A stretch of DNA of 35,739 nucleotides from Candidatus Polarisedimenticola svalbardensis. Its GTDB lineage: Bacteria; Acidobacteriota; Polarisedimenticolia; Polarisedimenticolales; Polarisedimenticolaceae. A program made the translations under genes and the position numbers. The DNA lies in assembly GCA_014764515.1 (NCBI GenBank), contig JACXWD010000032.1:1-35739 (forward strand). Reading direction: 5' to 3'. Position 1 is the stretch's first letter; each line of letters opens with the position of its first letter. Positions 7,215 to 15,389 of this stretch are shown in pieces. Under the pieces are notes generated by a model. It did not search any database. It saw only the letters and a program-made list of their open reading frames with translations, and had not been told where the DNA came from.

Positions 7215-7844
7215 CTACCGAACCTCGAACTTGATGAATACCGGATCCTGAAGCTCCGGGGCGCTGACGAACAGTTCGAATTTGTGGCCCTTGATCCCGG
7301 TGGAGGGTGCGGGGAAATAGAGCATGTCCATGAGGTAGCCGAACTTGGGGAGGGCTACCCGGTTCAACACCACGCCGTAGCGGCTGGACGTCACCTGGCG
7401 GGTCGGGCTGAACTTGCTGGGATACCGTGTGAACGCAGCGTACTTTGTGTCGATGAGTGCGTACAGTTCGGAAACGGAAGGCTCCCGGTCCCAGTCCAGG
7501 AATTCGTACCCCTCCAGAAGTTCCTCCGGGCCGGCGCACGGGTAGCGGTTGCCCTCTTCGTCTATCAGGACGAAAGATTCCCGGCTGAGGGTCAGCTGCT
7601 TCAGCCTGCGGTTGGCGATGGCGATCTCGATCGGCATGAAATCGGAGTCGTCCCGGTATCGGGTCGGCCGTGTCCCGACGATCAGGTCCAGAAGATCACC
7701 GTCCTCGATGTAGGCGTAGGTGGACAGCTTTCGATCCAGTCCGGTGGACGGTTGGCCACGGAGATCGCCTCGTCCGGCACAGGCGGCCAGGAGCAGCAGG
7801 GTCGTGACGAGGCAGATGCGGATCCCTGTGGTTCTGATGTTCAT
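7215..7844 (-). CDS. Putative lipoprotein of unknown function
   Basis: I do not recognise a family. The 209-residue product starts with a basic n-region and a hydrophobic stretch that ends in a lipobox (LAAC, cysteine 22), so it is probably a lipid-anchored exported protein. The mature part has no obvious repeats or membrane helices. It looks like a beta-rich domain: alternating hydrophobic residues in PIEIAIANRRLKQLTLSR and in the C-terminal KFELFVSAPELQDPVFIKFE. It contains FVLIDEEGNRYP, a pattern seen in small Ig-like lipoproteins that compare an attribute with its default value. The ATG at 7844 was chosen because it sits just before the signal sequence and follows GAGGTG; the frame remains open upstream to 8066 without homology. 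It lies between aroDE (80-base gap) and the amidotransferase gene (3-base gap). Confidence 0.72.
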   Translation of the reverse strand: MNIRTTGIRICLVTTLLLLAACAGRGDLRGQPSTGLDRKLSTYAYIEDGDLLDLIVGTRPTRYRDDSDFMPIEIAIANRRLKQLTLSRESFVLIDEEGNRYPCAGPEELLEGYEFLDWDREPSVSELYALIDTKYAAFTRYPSKFSPTRQVTSSRYGVVLNRVALPKFGYLMDMLYFPAPSTGIKGHKFELFVSAPELQDPVFIKFEVR

Positions 7845-7924
7845 ACTCACCTCGCCCCTCCCGAACCGCTCCTCGAAACGTAACGGCGCCGGTTCAAGCA
7901 GATTAGTGGGGCGTCTCCCGTCAG

Positions 7925-9397
7925 TCAAGCAGGATCCCTGTCGAACCATCGTTCCAGGGCGTCCGCCATGACCTTCTCCGGGGCCTGCAACCCGGTCAGA
8001 AGGCGGAATTGCTCCACAGCCTGGGCCAGGATCAGATCCCGCCCGGACAGGACCGCCAAACCGCACTTTCCGGCCTTCAGGACCAGATCGGTCTCCCGGG
8101 CGCCATATGGGGCGTCCAGAACCAGCTCACCCGGCAGAGGGCGATGATCCGGCCACGGTTCGCCGGCGGCGCCTTCCGGCGTAGCGTTCACCAGGATGTC
8201 CATGGCGCCGGGCTCGGGCCAGTCAGGGGTGGAGGCCACACCCAGTTCCCCTGCCGCCTGCCGAACCCGGTTCCAGCTGCGTCCGATCATCGTTACCGTG
8301 TCACCGGCAGCCCGGAAAACCGCCGCAGCGGTCCGGGCCGTACCGCCGGCCCCGTGGATCAGGACCCGGCGCTTCCCGGGAGGCAGCAGCGAGTCAACCA
8401 GCCGCCGGATCGCCATGGCGTCGGTGTTGTGGCCCTTCCAGCCGTTCCCTGAGGGCACGAGGGTGTTCACCGCCCCGGCCACCCTGCCGGACCGGTCCAG
8501 TTCACAGGATAGTCCGGCTGCATCTTCCTTGAACGGCATCGTGACTCCGAAGCCTGCAGCTCCCACCGGACCTGCAGGATCGGCGAGCAGGTTCAGGTCC
8601 TGGAACCGGTCGGTCTCCATCGGCAGGTAGCGGGCATCGATCCCCAGGGACCGCAGGGCAGCGTTGTGCATGGATGGAGACGGGGATCCCTGAATGTCGC
8701 TTCCAAGAAGACCGAACAGTCTGGTCTCTTTCCCGATGGAATCGACGTCGTAGATCTCGAGCAGATCGGAAACCGGGAACTGGCCTTTCGCGGTCTCCCG
8801 GGCTCCCGGGGGGAAACCGATGGTCCAGCGGGACCCCCAGGACGGGGCAAGGATCCTGCTCAGGGCGCCCCGGCTGCCTGATGCGAAACAGATAACAGCC
8901 GGACCGCCGGGATCGATATCTTTTAGAAAACTGCGGATCGGGGACAGATCCCCTACCTGGGAGGCGTGGGGCACCAGTTTGTACAGCGCCGCCCCCAGCG
9001 AGATCATCCTTGCGAGCATCGCCTGAAGCGAGTTCGTATCGCCGCTCTCGCCGTGCCATGAAAGGATGAGGCGCTCAGGCGGGACCGGTTTCTCCGCCGC
9101 CATCGACGAGTCGATCTCAAGATCCACATAGTCGGCCCCGGCGTGCAGACCGGCCAGCAGCAGTTCCCGGCGCTCGGTCTCGGTGCCGGTGAAGGCGCCG
9201 CCGTCCTGCTTCCTCCTGGCGGTGACAATCGTTTTGCGCCGGCACGAGCTCACCACCCGGCGGAGATCATCAACCGACAGCAGGTCGGCACGTATCTCCG
9301 CCAGGGCACAGCGCCGGGGCAACATCCTGATCCGGGCTTCGGCCCCGGCCCTATCCGGTTCCAGGATCGAAGGCACCACCGTTCCATGATCCGGCAT
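7925..9397 (-). CDS. aroDE: Fused 3-dehydroquinate dehydratase (type I) / shikimate dehydrogenase
   Basis: A 490-residue bifunctional enzyme covering two consecutive steps of the shikimate pathway: 3-dehydroquinate to 3-dehydroshikimate, then NADPH-dependent reduction to shikimate. Residues 1 to about 215 form the type I dehydratase, with the catalytic histidine in LILSWHGESG (H115) and the Schiff-base lysine in ALYKLVPHA (K140). Residues from about 225 form shikimate dehydrogenase: substrate serines in GSPSPSMHN, the catalytic lysine in VTMPFKED (K290), the aspartate in GHNTDAMAI (D326), the NADP loop GAGGTART and the terminal SGRDLILAQAVEQFRLLTG. The same fusion is known in plants and some bacteria such as chlamydiae. 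The ATG follows GGAGGA by eight bases, and the gene starts 21 bases after priA. Confidence 0.93.
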   Translation of the reverse strand: MPDHGTVVPSILEPDRAGAEARIRMLPRRCALAEIRADLLSVDDLRRVVSSCRRKTIVTARRKQDGGAFTGTETERRELLLAGLHAGADYVDLEIDSSMAAEKPVPPERLILSWHGESGDTNSLQAMLARMISLGAALYKLVPHASQVGDLSPIRSFLKDIDPGGPAVICFASGSRGALSRILAPSWGSRWTIGFPPGARETAKGQFPVSDLLEIYDVDSIGKETRLFGLLGSDIQGSPSPSMHNAALRSLGIDARYLPMETDRFQDLNLLADPAGPVGAAGFGVTMPFKEDAAGLSCELDRSGRVAGAVNTLVPSGNGWKGHNTDAMAIRRLVDSLLPPGKRRVLIHGAGGTARTAAAVFRAAGDTVTMIGRSWNRVRQAAGELGVASTPDWPEPGAMDILVNATPEGAAGEPWPDHRPLPGELVLDAPYGARETDLVLKAGKCGLAVLSGRDLILAQAVEQFRLLTGLQAPEKVMADALERWFDRDPA

Positions 9398-9418
9398 CGG
9401 CCCGTTCCTCCACGAAAA

Positions 9419-11617
9419 TCAAAGCAGACTGTAGGGATCCACATCCACTGTCACGGCACGCCGCGGTACGCCGGGATCCACACGTTCCAGGGCGCGGCCG
9501 ACCGCGTCCACCATCTTCCGCCTCCCGGCACTGCGAACCAGGATCTGCTGCCTGTACTTGCCCCGCAACCGCTCGACCGGCGCCAGACCTGGACCGTTGA
9601 CGATCAGCCGGCCCTGGCCCTCCATGCGGACCGCTTCAGCCAGCTGATCGGCCCAGATCGCCGCCTTGCCCGGATTCCGGTCCGACACCAGGAGCTGGAC
9701 CATGGCGGTGAAAGGCGGGTAGCGTAACGATCGACGATACTCCACCTCACGATTGTAGAACGCCTCGTAGTCCTGCCGGATAGCCTCCAGCAGCACCGGG
9801 TGGTCCGGGTCGAACGCCTGCAGCACCACCTCTCCCGGTTTCTCCCCCCGGCCGGCACGGCCGGAGACCTGGGTCAACAGCTGGAACACCCGCTCGCCGG
9901 CACGGAAATCCGGCAAGCCGAGGCTCTGATCCGCCGACAGGATTCCTACCAGGGTGACACCGGGGAAATCGTGACCCTTGGCGATCATCTGGGTCCCGAC
10001 CATAATATCGATCCCGCCGGCGTCAAACCTGTTCAGAAGCGCCTCGTGGGCTCCCTTGCGTCGAACCGCGTCCCTGTCCATCCGTGCGATCGCCGCCTGG
10101 GGAAAACGGTGTTTGAGATCGTCTTCGATTTTCTCCGATCCCTCCCCCAGGAACTGCAGCCCGGGTTCTTCGCAATGAGGGCATCGTTCGGGGGTCCGTC
10201 GCTGCAGGTCGCAGGCATGGCAGCGCAACCGATCGTCACGACGGTGCCAGGTCAGGGTTATGGAACAGTGATCGCACTGGATCCTGTTCCCGCAGGCGGG
10301 GCAGAAAACACTGACGGCGTAACCTCGCCGGTTCCTCAGGATCAGGGTCTGTTCGCCCCGGGACAACCGCGCGGAGATCGCTTCAATGAGTGGCTCGGCC
10401 ATCGGCTGGATTTCGCCCTTCATCCGGTATTCTTCCCGCATGTCCACAACCTGGACGGCGGCCATCGGCCTGCCACCCACCCGACCACCCAGCCGCAACA
10501 GTCGGTACCTTCCGGCGCCGGCATGGCGGAACGACTCCATGGACGGTGTGGCCGATCCCAGGATCAGCACCGCCCCCGCCTCACGAGCCCGGAGCACCGC
10601 CAGATCCCGGCCGTTGTAACGTGGGGTCTCCTGTTGCTTGTAGGAGGGATCGTGCTCCTCGTCCACAACCAGCAGCCCCGGGTCACGGACCGGTGCGAAC
10701 ACAGCGGATCGGGTACCGACCACGAAACGGCAGCCTCCGTCCTTGACACGGGCCCAGGCCCGGAACCGCTCGCTCTTTGAGAGCCGGCTGTGGAGCACCT
10801 CCACCTGGGATCCGAACCTTCCCTTGAGGCGCTGCATCAGGAGGGGGGTCAATCCGATCTCGGGCACGAGATAGATCACGCCCTTCCCGGCCGCCAGGGT
10901 CTGCTCGGCGGCTCGAAGGTAAACCTCGGTTTTCCCGGAGCCGGTTGCGCCGAACAGCAGAAACGGGGACCAGTCGTCACCGGCGATCGCCGGTCCGATC
11001 TCCTCAAGCACCTTGACCTGGGCAGGCGTCGGCACCAGATCCGTCGGGGGGACGACAACGGTACCCGGAGGCTCGGCGGGGTCTGCCTGCACCGTGGTGA
11101 TTTCCACCAGGCCGGCTTTCTCCAGTGCACGGAGATGATTGCGGTCGTTTTCAGGCAGCTCGGCCACCGGGACCGGATGTCCCGATTCGGGGAGGGACTC
11201 CAGGATTCGCCGCTTGGCAACGGCTCTCTGGGGGACCTGCTCCGGCCCGGTTCCGGCCCTGCGGGCGACATAGCGCACTTTGCGCCTGTTCCCGGGGTTG
11301 GGGGGCAATGCCGCCTCGATCGCCTCCCCCCAGGAGCAGAGGTAATAGTCCGATACGAACCGGGTCAGTTTCAGGATATCCGGGCCGACGGCAGGCTCCG
11401 GATCCAGGATCTCCTTGATGTCCCGCACACGGGCGCCATCCGGAGGCGGATCCCCTGGAGACAGGACCACGGTTCCGATGACATCCCGTTTGCCCAGCGG
11501 AATCCGGACCCTGCATCCCGGAACCGGCCCGGGTTCCATGCTGTCGGGAACACGGTAGGAGAACAGGCGCCGTATCGGTATCGGCACCGCCACCGCAACG
11601 AACCGCGGGGCGGTCAT
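9419..11617 (-). CDS. priA: Primosomal protein N' (replication restart helicase PriA)
   Basis: PriA recognises stalled forks and D-loops and reloads the replisome; it is a superfamily 2 3'-to-5' helicase in the cytoplasm. The 732-residue protein has the N-terminal DNA-binding domain (about 1-110), the Walker A motif GATGSGKT (223-230), the DEEH box in LLVVDEEHDPSYKQ (319-322) and GTRSAVFAPV (about 301-310). The zinc-binding insert has four CxxC pairs (FCPAC, CDHC, CHAC, CPHC) between about residues 440 and 485. The C-terminal helicase motifs include GTQMIAKGHDFPGVTLVGI and QVSGRAGRGEKPG. The ATG overlaps the glycosylase stop by four bases (ATGA). Length and motif order are those of a complete, functional PriA. 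Confidence 0.97.
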   Translation of the reverse strand: MTAPRFVAVAVPIPIRRLFSYRVPDSMEPGPVPGCRVRIPLGKRDVIGTVVLSPGDPPPDGARVRDIKEILDPEPAVGPDILKLTRFVSDYYLCSWGEAIEAALPPNPGNRRKVRYVARRAGTGPEQVPQRAVAKRRILESLPESGHPVPVAELPENDRNHLRALEKAGLVEITTVQADPAEPPGTVVVPPTDLVPTPAQVKVLEEIGPAIAGDDWSPFLLFGATGSGKTEVYLRAAEQTLAAGKGVIYLVPEIGLTPLLMQRLKGRFGSQVEVLHSRLSKSERFRAWARVKDGGCRFVVGTRSAVFAPVRDPGLLVVDEEHDPSYKQQETPRYNGRDLAVLRAREAGAVLILGSATPSMESFRHAGAGRYRLLRLGGRVGGRPMAAVQVVDMREEYRMKGEIQPMAEPLIEAISARLSRGEQTLILRNRRGYAVSVFCPACGNRIQCDHCSITLTWHRRDDRLRCHACDLQRRTPERCPHCEEPGLQFLGEGSEKIEDDLKHRFPQAAIARMDRDAVRRKGAHEALLNRFDAGGIDIMVGTQMIAKGHDFPGVTLVGILSADQSLGLPDFRAGERVFQLLTQVSGRAGRGEKPGEVVLQAFDPDHPVLLEAIRQDYEAFYNREVEYRRSLRYPPFTAMVQLLVSDRNPGKAAIWADQLAEAVRMEGQGRLIVNGPGLAPVERLRGKYRQQILVRSAGRRKMVDAVGRALERVDPGVPRRAVTVDVDPYSLL

Positions 11618-12324
11618 TCCGTTTCGTCGATCCGTGCCCGCGCCGCTTTGAGATCACTAAATACCAGGGTGCGGTTTTCCACGGTGTAGCGCCGCAACAG
11701 GTAGGCCGGGTGGAAGGTCGGCATCAGCGGGATACCCTGAAAATCATGCCAGCGGCCTCGCAGCCGCGTGATCCCGGTCCGGGATTCCAGCAGGGTCTTG
11801 GTAGCCGGGGACCCCAGGGTGACGATCACCTTGGGAGCGATCGCCTGGATCTGGGCGTACAGGAACGGGGAACAGGTCGCGACCTCATCCGGCTGAGGGT
11901 CCCTGTTACCCGGCGGCCGGCACTTGACGATATTCGCTATATAGACATCTTTCCGTTCATAGCCGATCGCCTTGATCATCTCGGTCAACTTGCGACCGGC
12001 CCGCCCAACGAACGGCTCGCCCTGTTCGTCCTCGTCGGCCCCAGGACCTTCGCCGATGAACATCAGGTCGGCGTTTTCGTTGCCGACGCCGAATACGACG
12101 TTCTTACGATCCTGATGGAGCTTGCAGCGCGTGCAATCGCCCAGCACCTCACGGACTTCACCAAGATTGCCGGCGAGCGCCAGTCGGGATTCATCATCGT
12201 GCACGGCGCCATCCCCCTCTTCCATTCCGGCGGCGCCGGCGGGCAGCTTCAAATCACGGACGCCGATGTCGGCCAGACAGCGTACCCACTCCACCAGCTC
12301 CCCTCGAGCTACCGGTCGGCTCAC
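11614..12324 (-). CDS. Family 4 (type-4) uracil-DNA glycosylase
   Basis: This iron-sulfur uracil-DNA glycosylase removes uracil from DNA to start base excision repair. The 236-residue product has motif [21 protein letters not shown] (91-110), motif B, HPAYLLRR (205-212), and four cysteines that bind the 4Fe-4S cluster: C64 and C67 in CTRC, C135 in [10 protein letters not shown] and C151. The first 50 residues are a variable extension. The start is a GTG that overlaps the coaBC stop by four bases (GTGA), and the stop in turn overlaps priA by four bases, so these three genes are tightly coupled. It is sometimes annotated as a phage SPO1 DNA polymerase-related protein. Confidence 0.94.
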   Translation of the reverse strand: MSRPVARGELVEWVRCLADIGVRDLKLPAGAAGMEEGDGAVHDDESRLALAGNLGEVREVLGDCTRCKLHQDRKNVVFGVGNENADLMFIGEGPGADEDEQGEPFVGRAGRKLTEMIKAIGYERKDVYIANIVKCRPPGNRDPQPDEVATCSPFLYAQIQAIAPKVIVTLGSPATKTLLESRTGITRLRGRWHDFQGIPLMPTFHPAYLLRRYTVENRTLVFSDLKAARARIDETE

Positions 12325-13502
12325 CGGGACCGGCCCGCCAGGACATGGTCCAGGATCCGGCCTGCGACCTCTTCCTTGGAAGCCCGGGGGACCGGGTGCA
12401 GGTTCCCTTCCCGGTCCAGGATGGTGACCTCGTTATCGACTGCCTCCATCCCGATCCCCGGCACGGAGATGTCGTTGGCCACGATGAAGTCGACATTCTT
12501 CCCGGTCAGTTTGGCCCGGGCATTGTCCAGCAGGTTGTCCGTCTCGGCCGCAAAGCCGATCAACAGTTCGGAGCCCCTTGTCTCCCCCAGCTCCTTCAGG
12601 ATGTCAGGTCCCCTGGAGAGGCGCAGATCGATCTCGGCCGAGCTCTTCTTGATTTTCCGGTCGCTCCGGGGCGGGATGTAGTCGGACACGGCGGCCGCCA
12701 TGATCACGGCGTCGGCTCCGGCTTTCGACTCGAAAACCGCCTTGCGCATTTCCGACGATGTTTCCACATCGATGCGGTCCACGCCACGGGGCGTATACAG
12801 GTCGACCGGTCCGGCGATGAGGGTCACCCGCGCACCCCGTCTGGCCGCCTCCGAGGCCAGGGCGAACCCCATCCTTCCCGACGAGCGGTTGGACAGAAAA
12901 CGCACCGGATCCAGCGGCTCACGGGTCGGTCCGGCGGTAACAACCACGTGCAGATCCTTGAGCTGACTGGACCGGCCCGCTTCGTCAAGTATCGCCTGCA
13001 CGATCCGGTCCGGGTCCGCCAGGCGTCCGACTCCCTGCTCTTCTTCCGCCAGCCAGCCGGTTTCCGGCTCTATGATCCGCGCACCCCGGCCCTTGAGGAT
13101 CGCCAGGTTTTCACGGGTAGCCGGATGATCCCACATCCGGCTGTTCATGGCAGGCGCCAGGACCACCGGTGCTGTGACGGATATGTAGAAGGTGGAGAGG
13201 AAGTCGTCGGCGATTCCCCTTGCGAATTTGGCCAGAAAATTGGCGGTGGCCGGAGCCACTGCGAAGACGTCGATCCGGCGGGTCAGGTCGATGTGCCGGA
13301 CGGCCCCGCCTTCACCCGGCGTGATCCGATCGGACAGTACGCTGTTTCGGGAAAGCGTCTGGAGCGTGAGGGGTGTGATGAACTGTGCGCCACCTCGACT
13401 GAGGATCGTCTGCACTTCCACCCCGGCCCTGTCCAGGCCGCGGATGATCTCGCAGGCCTTGTAAGCCGCGATCCCGCCGCTGATCCCCAGTGCGACAACC
13501 AT
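12321..13502 (-). CDS. coaBC: Bifunctional phosphopantothenoylcysteine decarboxylase / phosphopantothenate-cysteine ligase
   Basis: CoaBC makes 4'-phosphopantetheine from phosphopantothenate and cysteine for coenzyme A synthesis. The N-terminal flavoprotein half (about 1-175) shows GISGGIAAYKA, the catalytic histidine in VRHIDL (H70) and the PAMNSRMW motif (117-124). The C-terminal ligase half (about 185-393) starts with VVVTAGPTREPLDPVRFLSN and contains the SSGRMG nucleotide-binding block and AAAVSDY. The loop that usually carries a catalytic cysteine (ACGD-like) reads LAEEEQGVGR here, so that cysteine is replaced. The ATG follows AAGGAG by six bases. The gene lies 33 bases after rpoZ, a common bacterial arrangement (gmk-rpoZ-coaBC-priA). 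Confidence 0.95.
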   Translation of the reverse strand: MVVALGISGGIAAYKACEIIRGLDRAGVEVQTILSRGGAQFITPLTLQTLSRNSVLSDRITPGEGGAVRHIDLTRRIDVFAVAPATANFLAKFARGIADDFLSTFYISVTAPVVLAPAMNSRMWDHPATRENLAILKGRGARIIEPETGWLAEEEQGVGRLADPDRIVQAILDEAGRSSQLKDLHVVVTAGPTREPLDPVRFLSNRSSGRMGFALASEAARRGARVTLIAGPVDLYTPRGVDRIDVETSSEMRKAVFESKAGADAVIMAAAVSDYIPPRSDRKIKKSSAEIDLRLSRGPDILKELGETRGSELLIGFAAETDNLLDNARAKLTGKNVDFIVANDISVPGIGMEAVDNEVTILDREGNLHPVPRASKEEVAGRILDHVLAGRSR

Positions 13503-13535
13503 GCCCGTCTCCTTGCAATCAGGTGCTGGTCAGGA

Positions 13536-13769
13536 TCATTCCTCTTCATCAAGAGCCGGCGGCGCCTCTTCCGTTTCCTCGGCGACGACCTCGGTGGAGA
13601 CGGCCTGAACCAGACCGGTGGCGACTTCTTCCTGGGCGATGATGGTCAACTTGCGTCCTTCCGGGTTTTTCGTTCTGGGGAGAGCTCCGGTCTGGAGCTG
13701 CTCGGCCCGGGAGGAGGCTGTGGAAACGAAGGCGTATTTACTTCCGAGATTTTCAGGCAATTTATACAT
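13536..13769 (-). CDS. rpoZ: DNA-directed RNA polymerase omega subunit
   Basis: A 77-residue protein resembling the omega subunit, which helps the beta' subunit fold and assemble into RNA polymerase. The core SKYAFVSTASSRAEQLQ followed by RKLTIIAQEEVATGLV matches the family pattern (a tyrosine, then AxxRAxQL, then a conserved IAxxEIxxG segment). The C-terminus is very acidic (EETEEAPPALDEEE). An in-frame GTG at 13778 would add three residues, but the AAGGAG site touches it. The ATG at 13769, eight bases from that site, is the better start. The position between gmk and coaBC is the usual one for rpoZ and supports the call. Confidence 0.88.
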   Translation of the reverse strand: MYKLPENLGSKYAFVSTASSRAEQLQTGALPRTKNPEGRKLTIIAQEEVATGLVQAVSTEVVAEETEEAPPALDEEE

Positions 13770-13812
13770 CAGGGTCACTCCTTGATTGGATCGTTGGAAC
13801 GGACAGACGGTA

Positions 13813-14436
13813 TCACTCCGCCGGAAAGGTGGAAAGTATGTCCTCAGTTACCGGTCCCCGCCGGCTGACGCGGAGGCGCTCCGCCGAAAGGATTGTGGCC
13901 AACTGGTCTACCGCCGACTCCAGATCGTCGTTGACCACCACATAATCATAGTACTTCACCTCGTCCGCCTCACCCCGGGCCATGGCAAGGCGTGTGGCCA
14001 CCTGCTCATCCGAGTCGCTTCCACGGCTCAACAAGCGGCTTTTGAGGGTCGGAAAGCTGGGCGGGAGAACAAAAACCGAGACTGCATCGATGCCGGACGC
14101 CCGGACCTGGCGGCCGCCCTGAATGTCGATATCCAGGATCAGGTCCCGGCCCGACGCCAGCTTTAGAAGACTGACCGAGCGCCCGGTGCCGTACCGCTCC
14201 CGGAAAACGTCCGCCCATTCCAGGAACTCCCCTGAACCGATCATGGCGTCGAAACGACCCCGGTCGATAAAGTGGTAGTCCAGACCGTCTGCTTCACCTT
14301 CGCGCATCTTCCGCGTAGTGAAGGAGACCGAAAACTCCACGTCCTCCATCCTTCGGAGCAATTCGTGCACAAGGGTGGACTTGCCCGTTCCGGACGGCGC
14401 CGAGATCACCAGCAGGACTCCCTTTCGTGCCGCCAT
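13813..14436 (-). CDS. gmk: Guanylate kinase
   Basis: Guanylate kinase phosphorylates GMP to GDP with ATP in purine nucleotide metabolism. The product has about 207 residues. The P-loop is SAPSGTGKST near the N-terminus, the GMP-binding block is SFTTRKMREGEADGLDYHF, and ILDIDIQGGRQVR is the conserved Walker B-like strand. The C-terminal lid contains SRGSDSDEQVATRLAMA. Two starts are possible: a GTG at 14448 that overlaps the yicC stop by four bases but has its purine-rich site touching it, and the ATG at 14436, which gives the usual short N-terminus (MAARKGVLLVISAPSG). I prefer the ATG, though its GGAG site is about 11 bases away. Confidence 0.95.
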   Translation of the reverse strand: MAARKGVLLVISAPSGTGKSTLVHELLRRMEDVEFSVSFTTRKMREGEADGLDYHFIDRGRFDAMIGSGEFLEWADVFRERYGTGRSVSLLKLASGRDLILDIDIQGGRQVRASGIDAVSVFVLPPSFPTLKSRLLSRGSDSDEQVATRLAMARGEADEVKYYDYVVVNDDLESAVDQLATILSAERLRVSRRGPVTEDILSTFPAE

Positions 14437-14444
14437 GGCCGGTT

Positions 14445-15329
14445 TCACTCCAGGTTCTGGATCTGCTCACGAACCTTGTCTCCCTCGGTTTTAAGGGCCA
14501 GGGCTCGTGTGCTGATCTCGAGATCGGAACTTTTGCTGTTGATCGTATTCGTCTCGCGATGGATTTCCTGCATCAGGAAGTCCAGGCGTTTGCCCACAGG
14601 CTCGCCGTCCGGCTCGGAAAGCAGTCGGGCAGCCTGCCCCAGGTGGCTCCGCAGGCGGACCAGCTCTTCGGTGACATCGCTGCGATCCGCCAGCAACGCC
14701 GCTTCCTGGGCCAACCGGGCCTCGTCGATCACCAGCCCGGCGGTCATCTTGTCTATACGGGACGTGAGTTTGACCAGGGCTTCGCCGGGAACCCGGTCGG
14801 CATGCACGTCCAGTTCGCCGACCAGGCGGCTCATGCCGGACAACCTTGAGAGAATTTCCTCCGCCAGGTTGGCTCCCTCCCTGAGGCGGTCTTCAAGAAG
14901 CGCTTCCAGGGCCTCGATCATCGCTTTCAGGATTCCTGCCCGGTCCTCCGCATCAGGTTCCGCCCGGTCGCCAGGTTCTCGCAGGATCCCCGGCACTCTC
15001 AGGACCGTGGCCACATCCAGGTCACCCTGAACTCCGTGGTCTTCCCGGAGAGTCCGGGCAGCCTCGAGAAGGGTGGACAGAAGAGCGTCGTTGAGCCGAA
15101 CGTCGTTCTCGTCCTCCGGTCGGATGACGGTAACGCCCAGTTCCACCCGTCCCCGGTGCAGCCGACCACGGACTGCTTCACGGACTTCTTTTTCCAGGGA
15201 CTGGAAAGATCCGGGCAACCGAAGGCGGAGGTCGAGAAAGCGGTGGTTCACGCTCCGGGCCTCGGCCTGGAAGCGGACGCCACGGACTTCCACCGAACCC
15301 TGTCCGTAGCCGGTCATGGAGCGGATCAT
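14445..15329 (-). CDS. yicC: YicC/YloC-family endoribonuclease
   Basis: A 294-residue member of the YicC family, described in enteric bacteria as an endoribonuclease involved in RNA turnover. The N-terminus MIRSMTGYGQG, the block EARSVNHRFLDLRLRLP and the C-terminal NTINSKSSDLEIS followed by KTEGDKVREQIQNLE are diagnostic of the family. The middle is rich in predicted helices and charged residues. The ATG follows AAAGGA by six bases. It is the first gene of the yicC-gmk-rpoZ-coaBC group, a frequent neighbourhood for this family, and a promoter-like element lies about 30 bases upstream. Confidence 0.95.
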   Translation of the reverse strand: MIRSMTGYGQGSVEVRGVRFQAEARSVNHRFLDLRLRLPGSFQSLEKEVREAVRGRLHRGRVELGVTVIRPEDENDVRLNDALLSTLLEAARTLREDHGVQGDLDVATVLRVPGILREPGDRAEPDAEDRAGILKAMIEALEALLEDRLREGANLAEEILSRLSGMSRLVGELDVHADRVPGEALVKLTSRIDKMTAGLVIDEARLAQEAALLADRSDVTEELVRLRSHLGQAARLLSEPDGEPVGKRLDFLMQEIHRETNTINSKSSDLEISTRALALKTEGDKVREQIQNLE

Positions 15330-15360
15330 CCGATGTCCTTTCGGTGGAGGAAAGCGTTGG

Positions 15361-15389
15361 ATTTAAGCACACCGGAGGCGGAAGGTCAA
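15361..15389 (-). promoter_or_regulatory. Candidate sigma-70-type promoter for the yicC operon
   Basis: On the minus strand, TTGACC (15389-15384) and TTAAAT (15366-15361) are separated by 17 bases, matching 5 of 6 and 4 of 6 consensus positions. The -35 box overlaps the lpxB stop codon. Transcription would begin about 25 bases before the yicC ATG and run through gmk, rpoZ, coaBC and beyond. This is sequence matching only. Confidence 0.45.
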
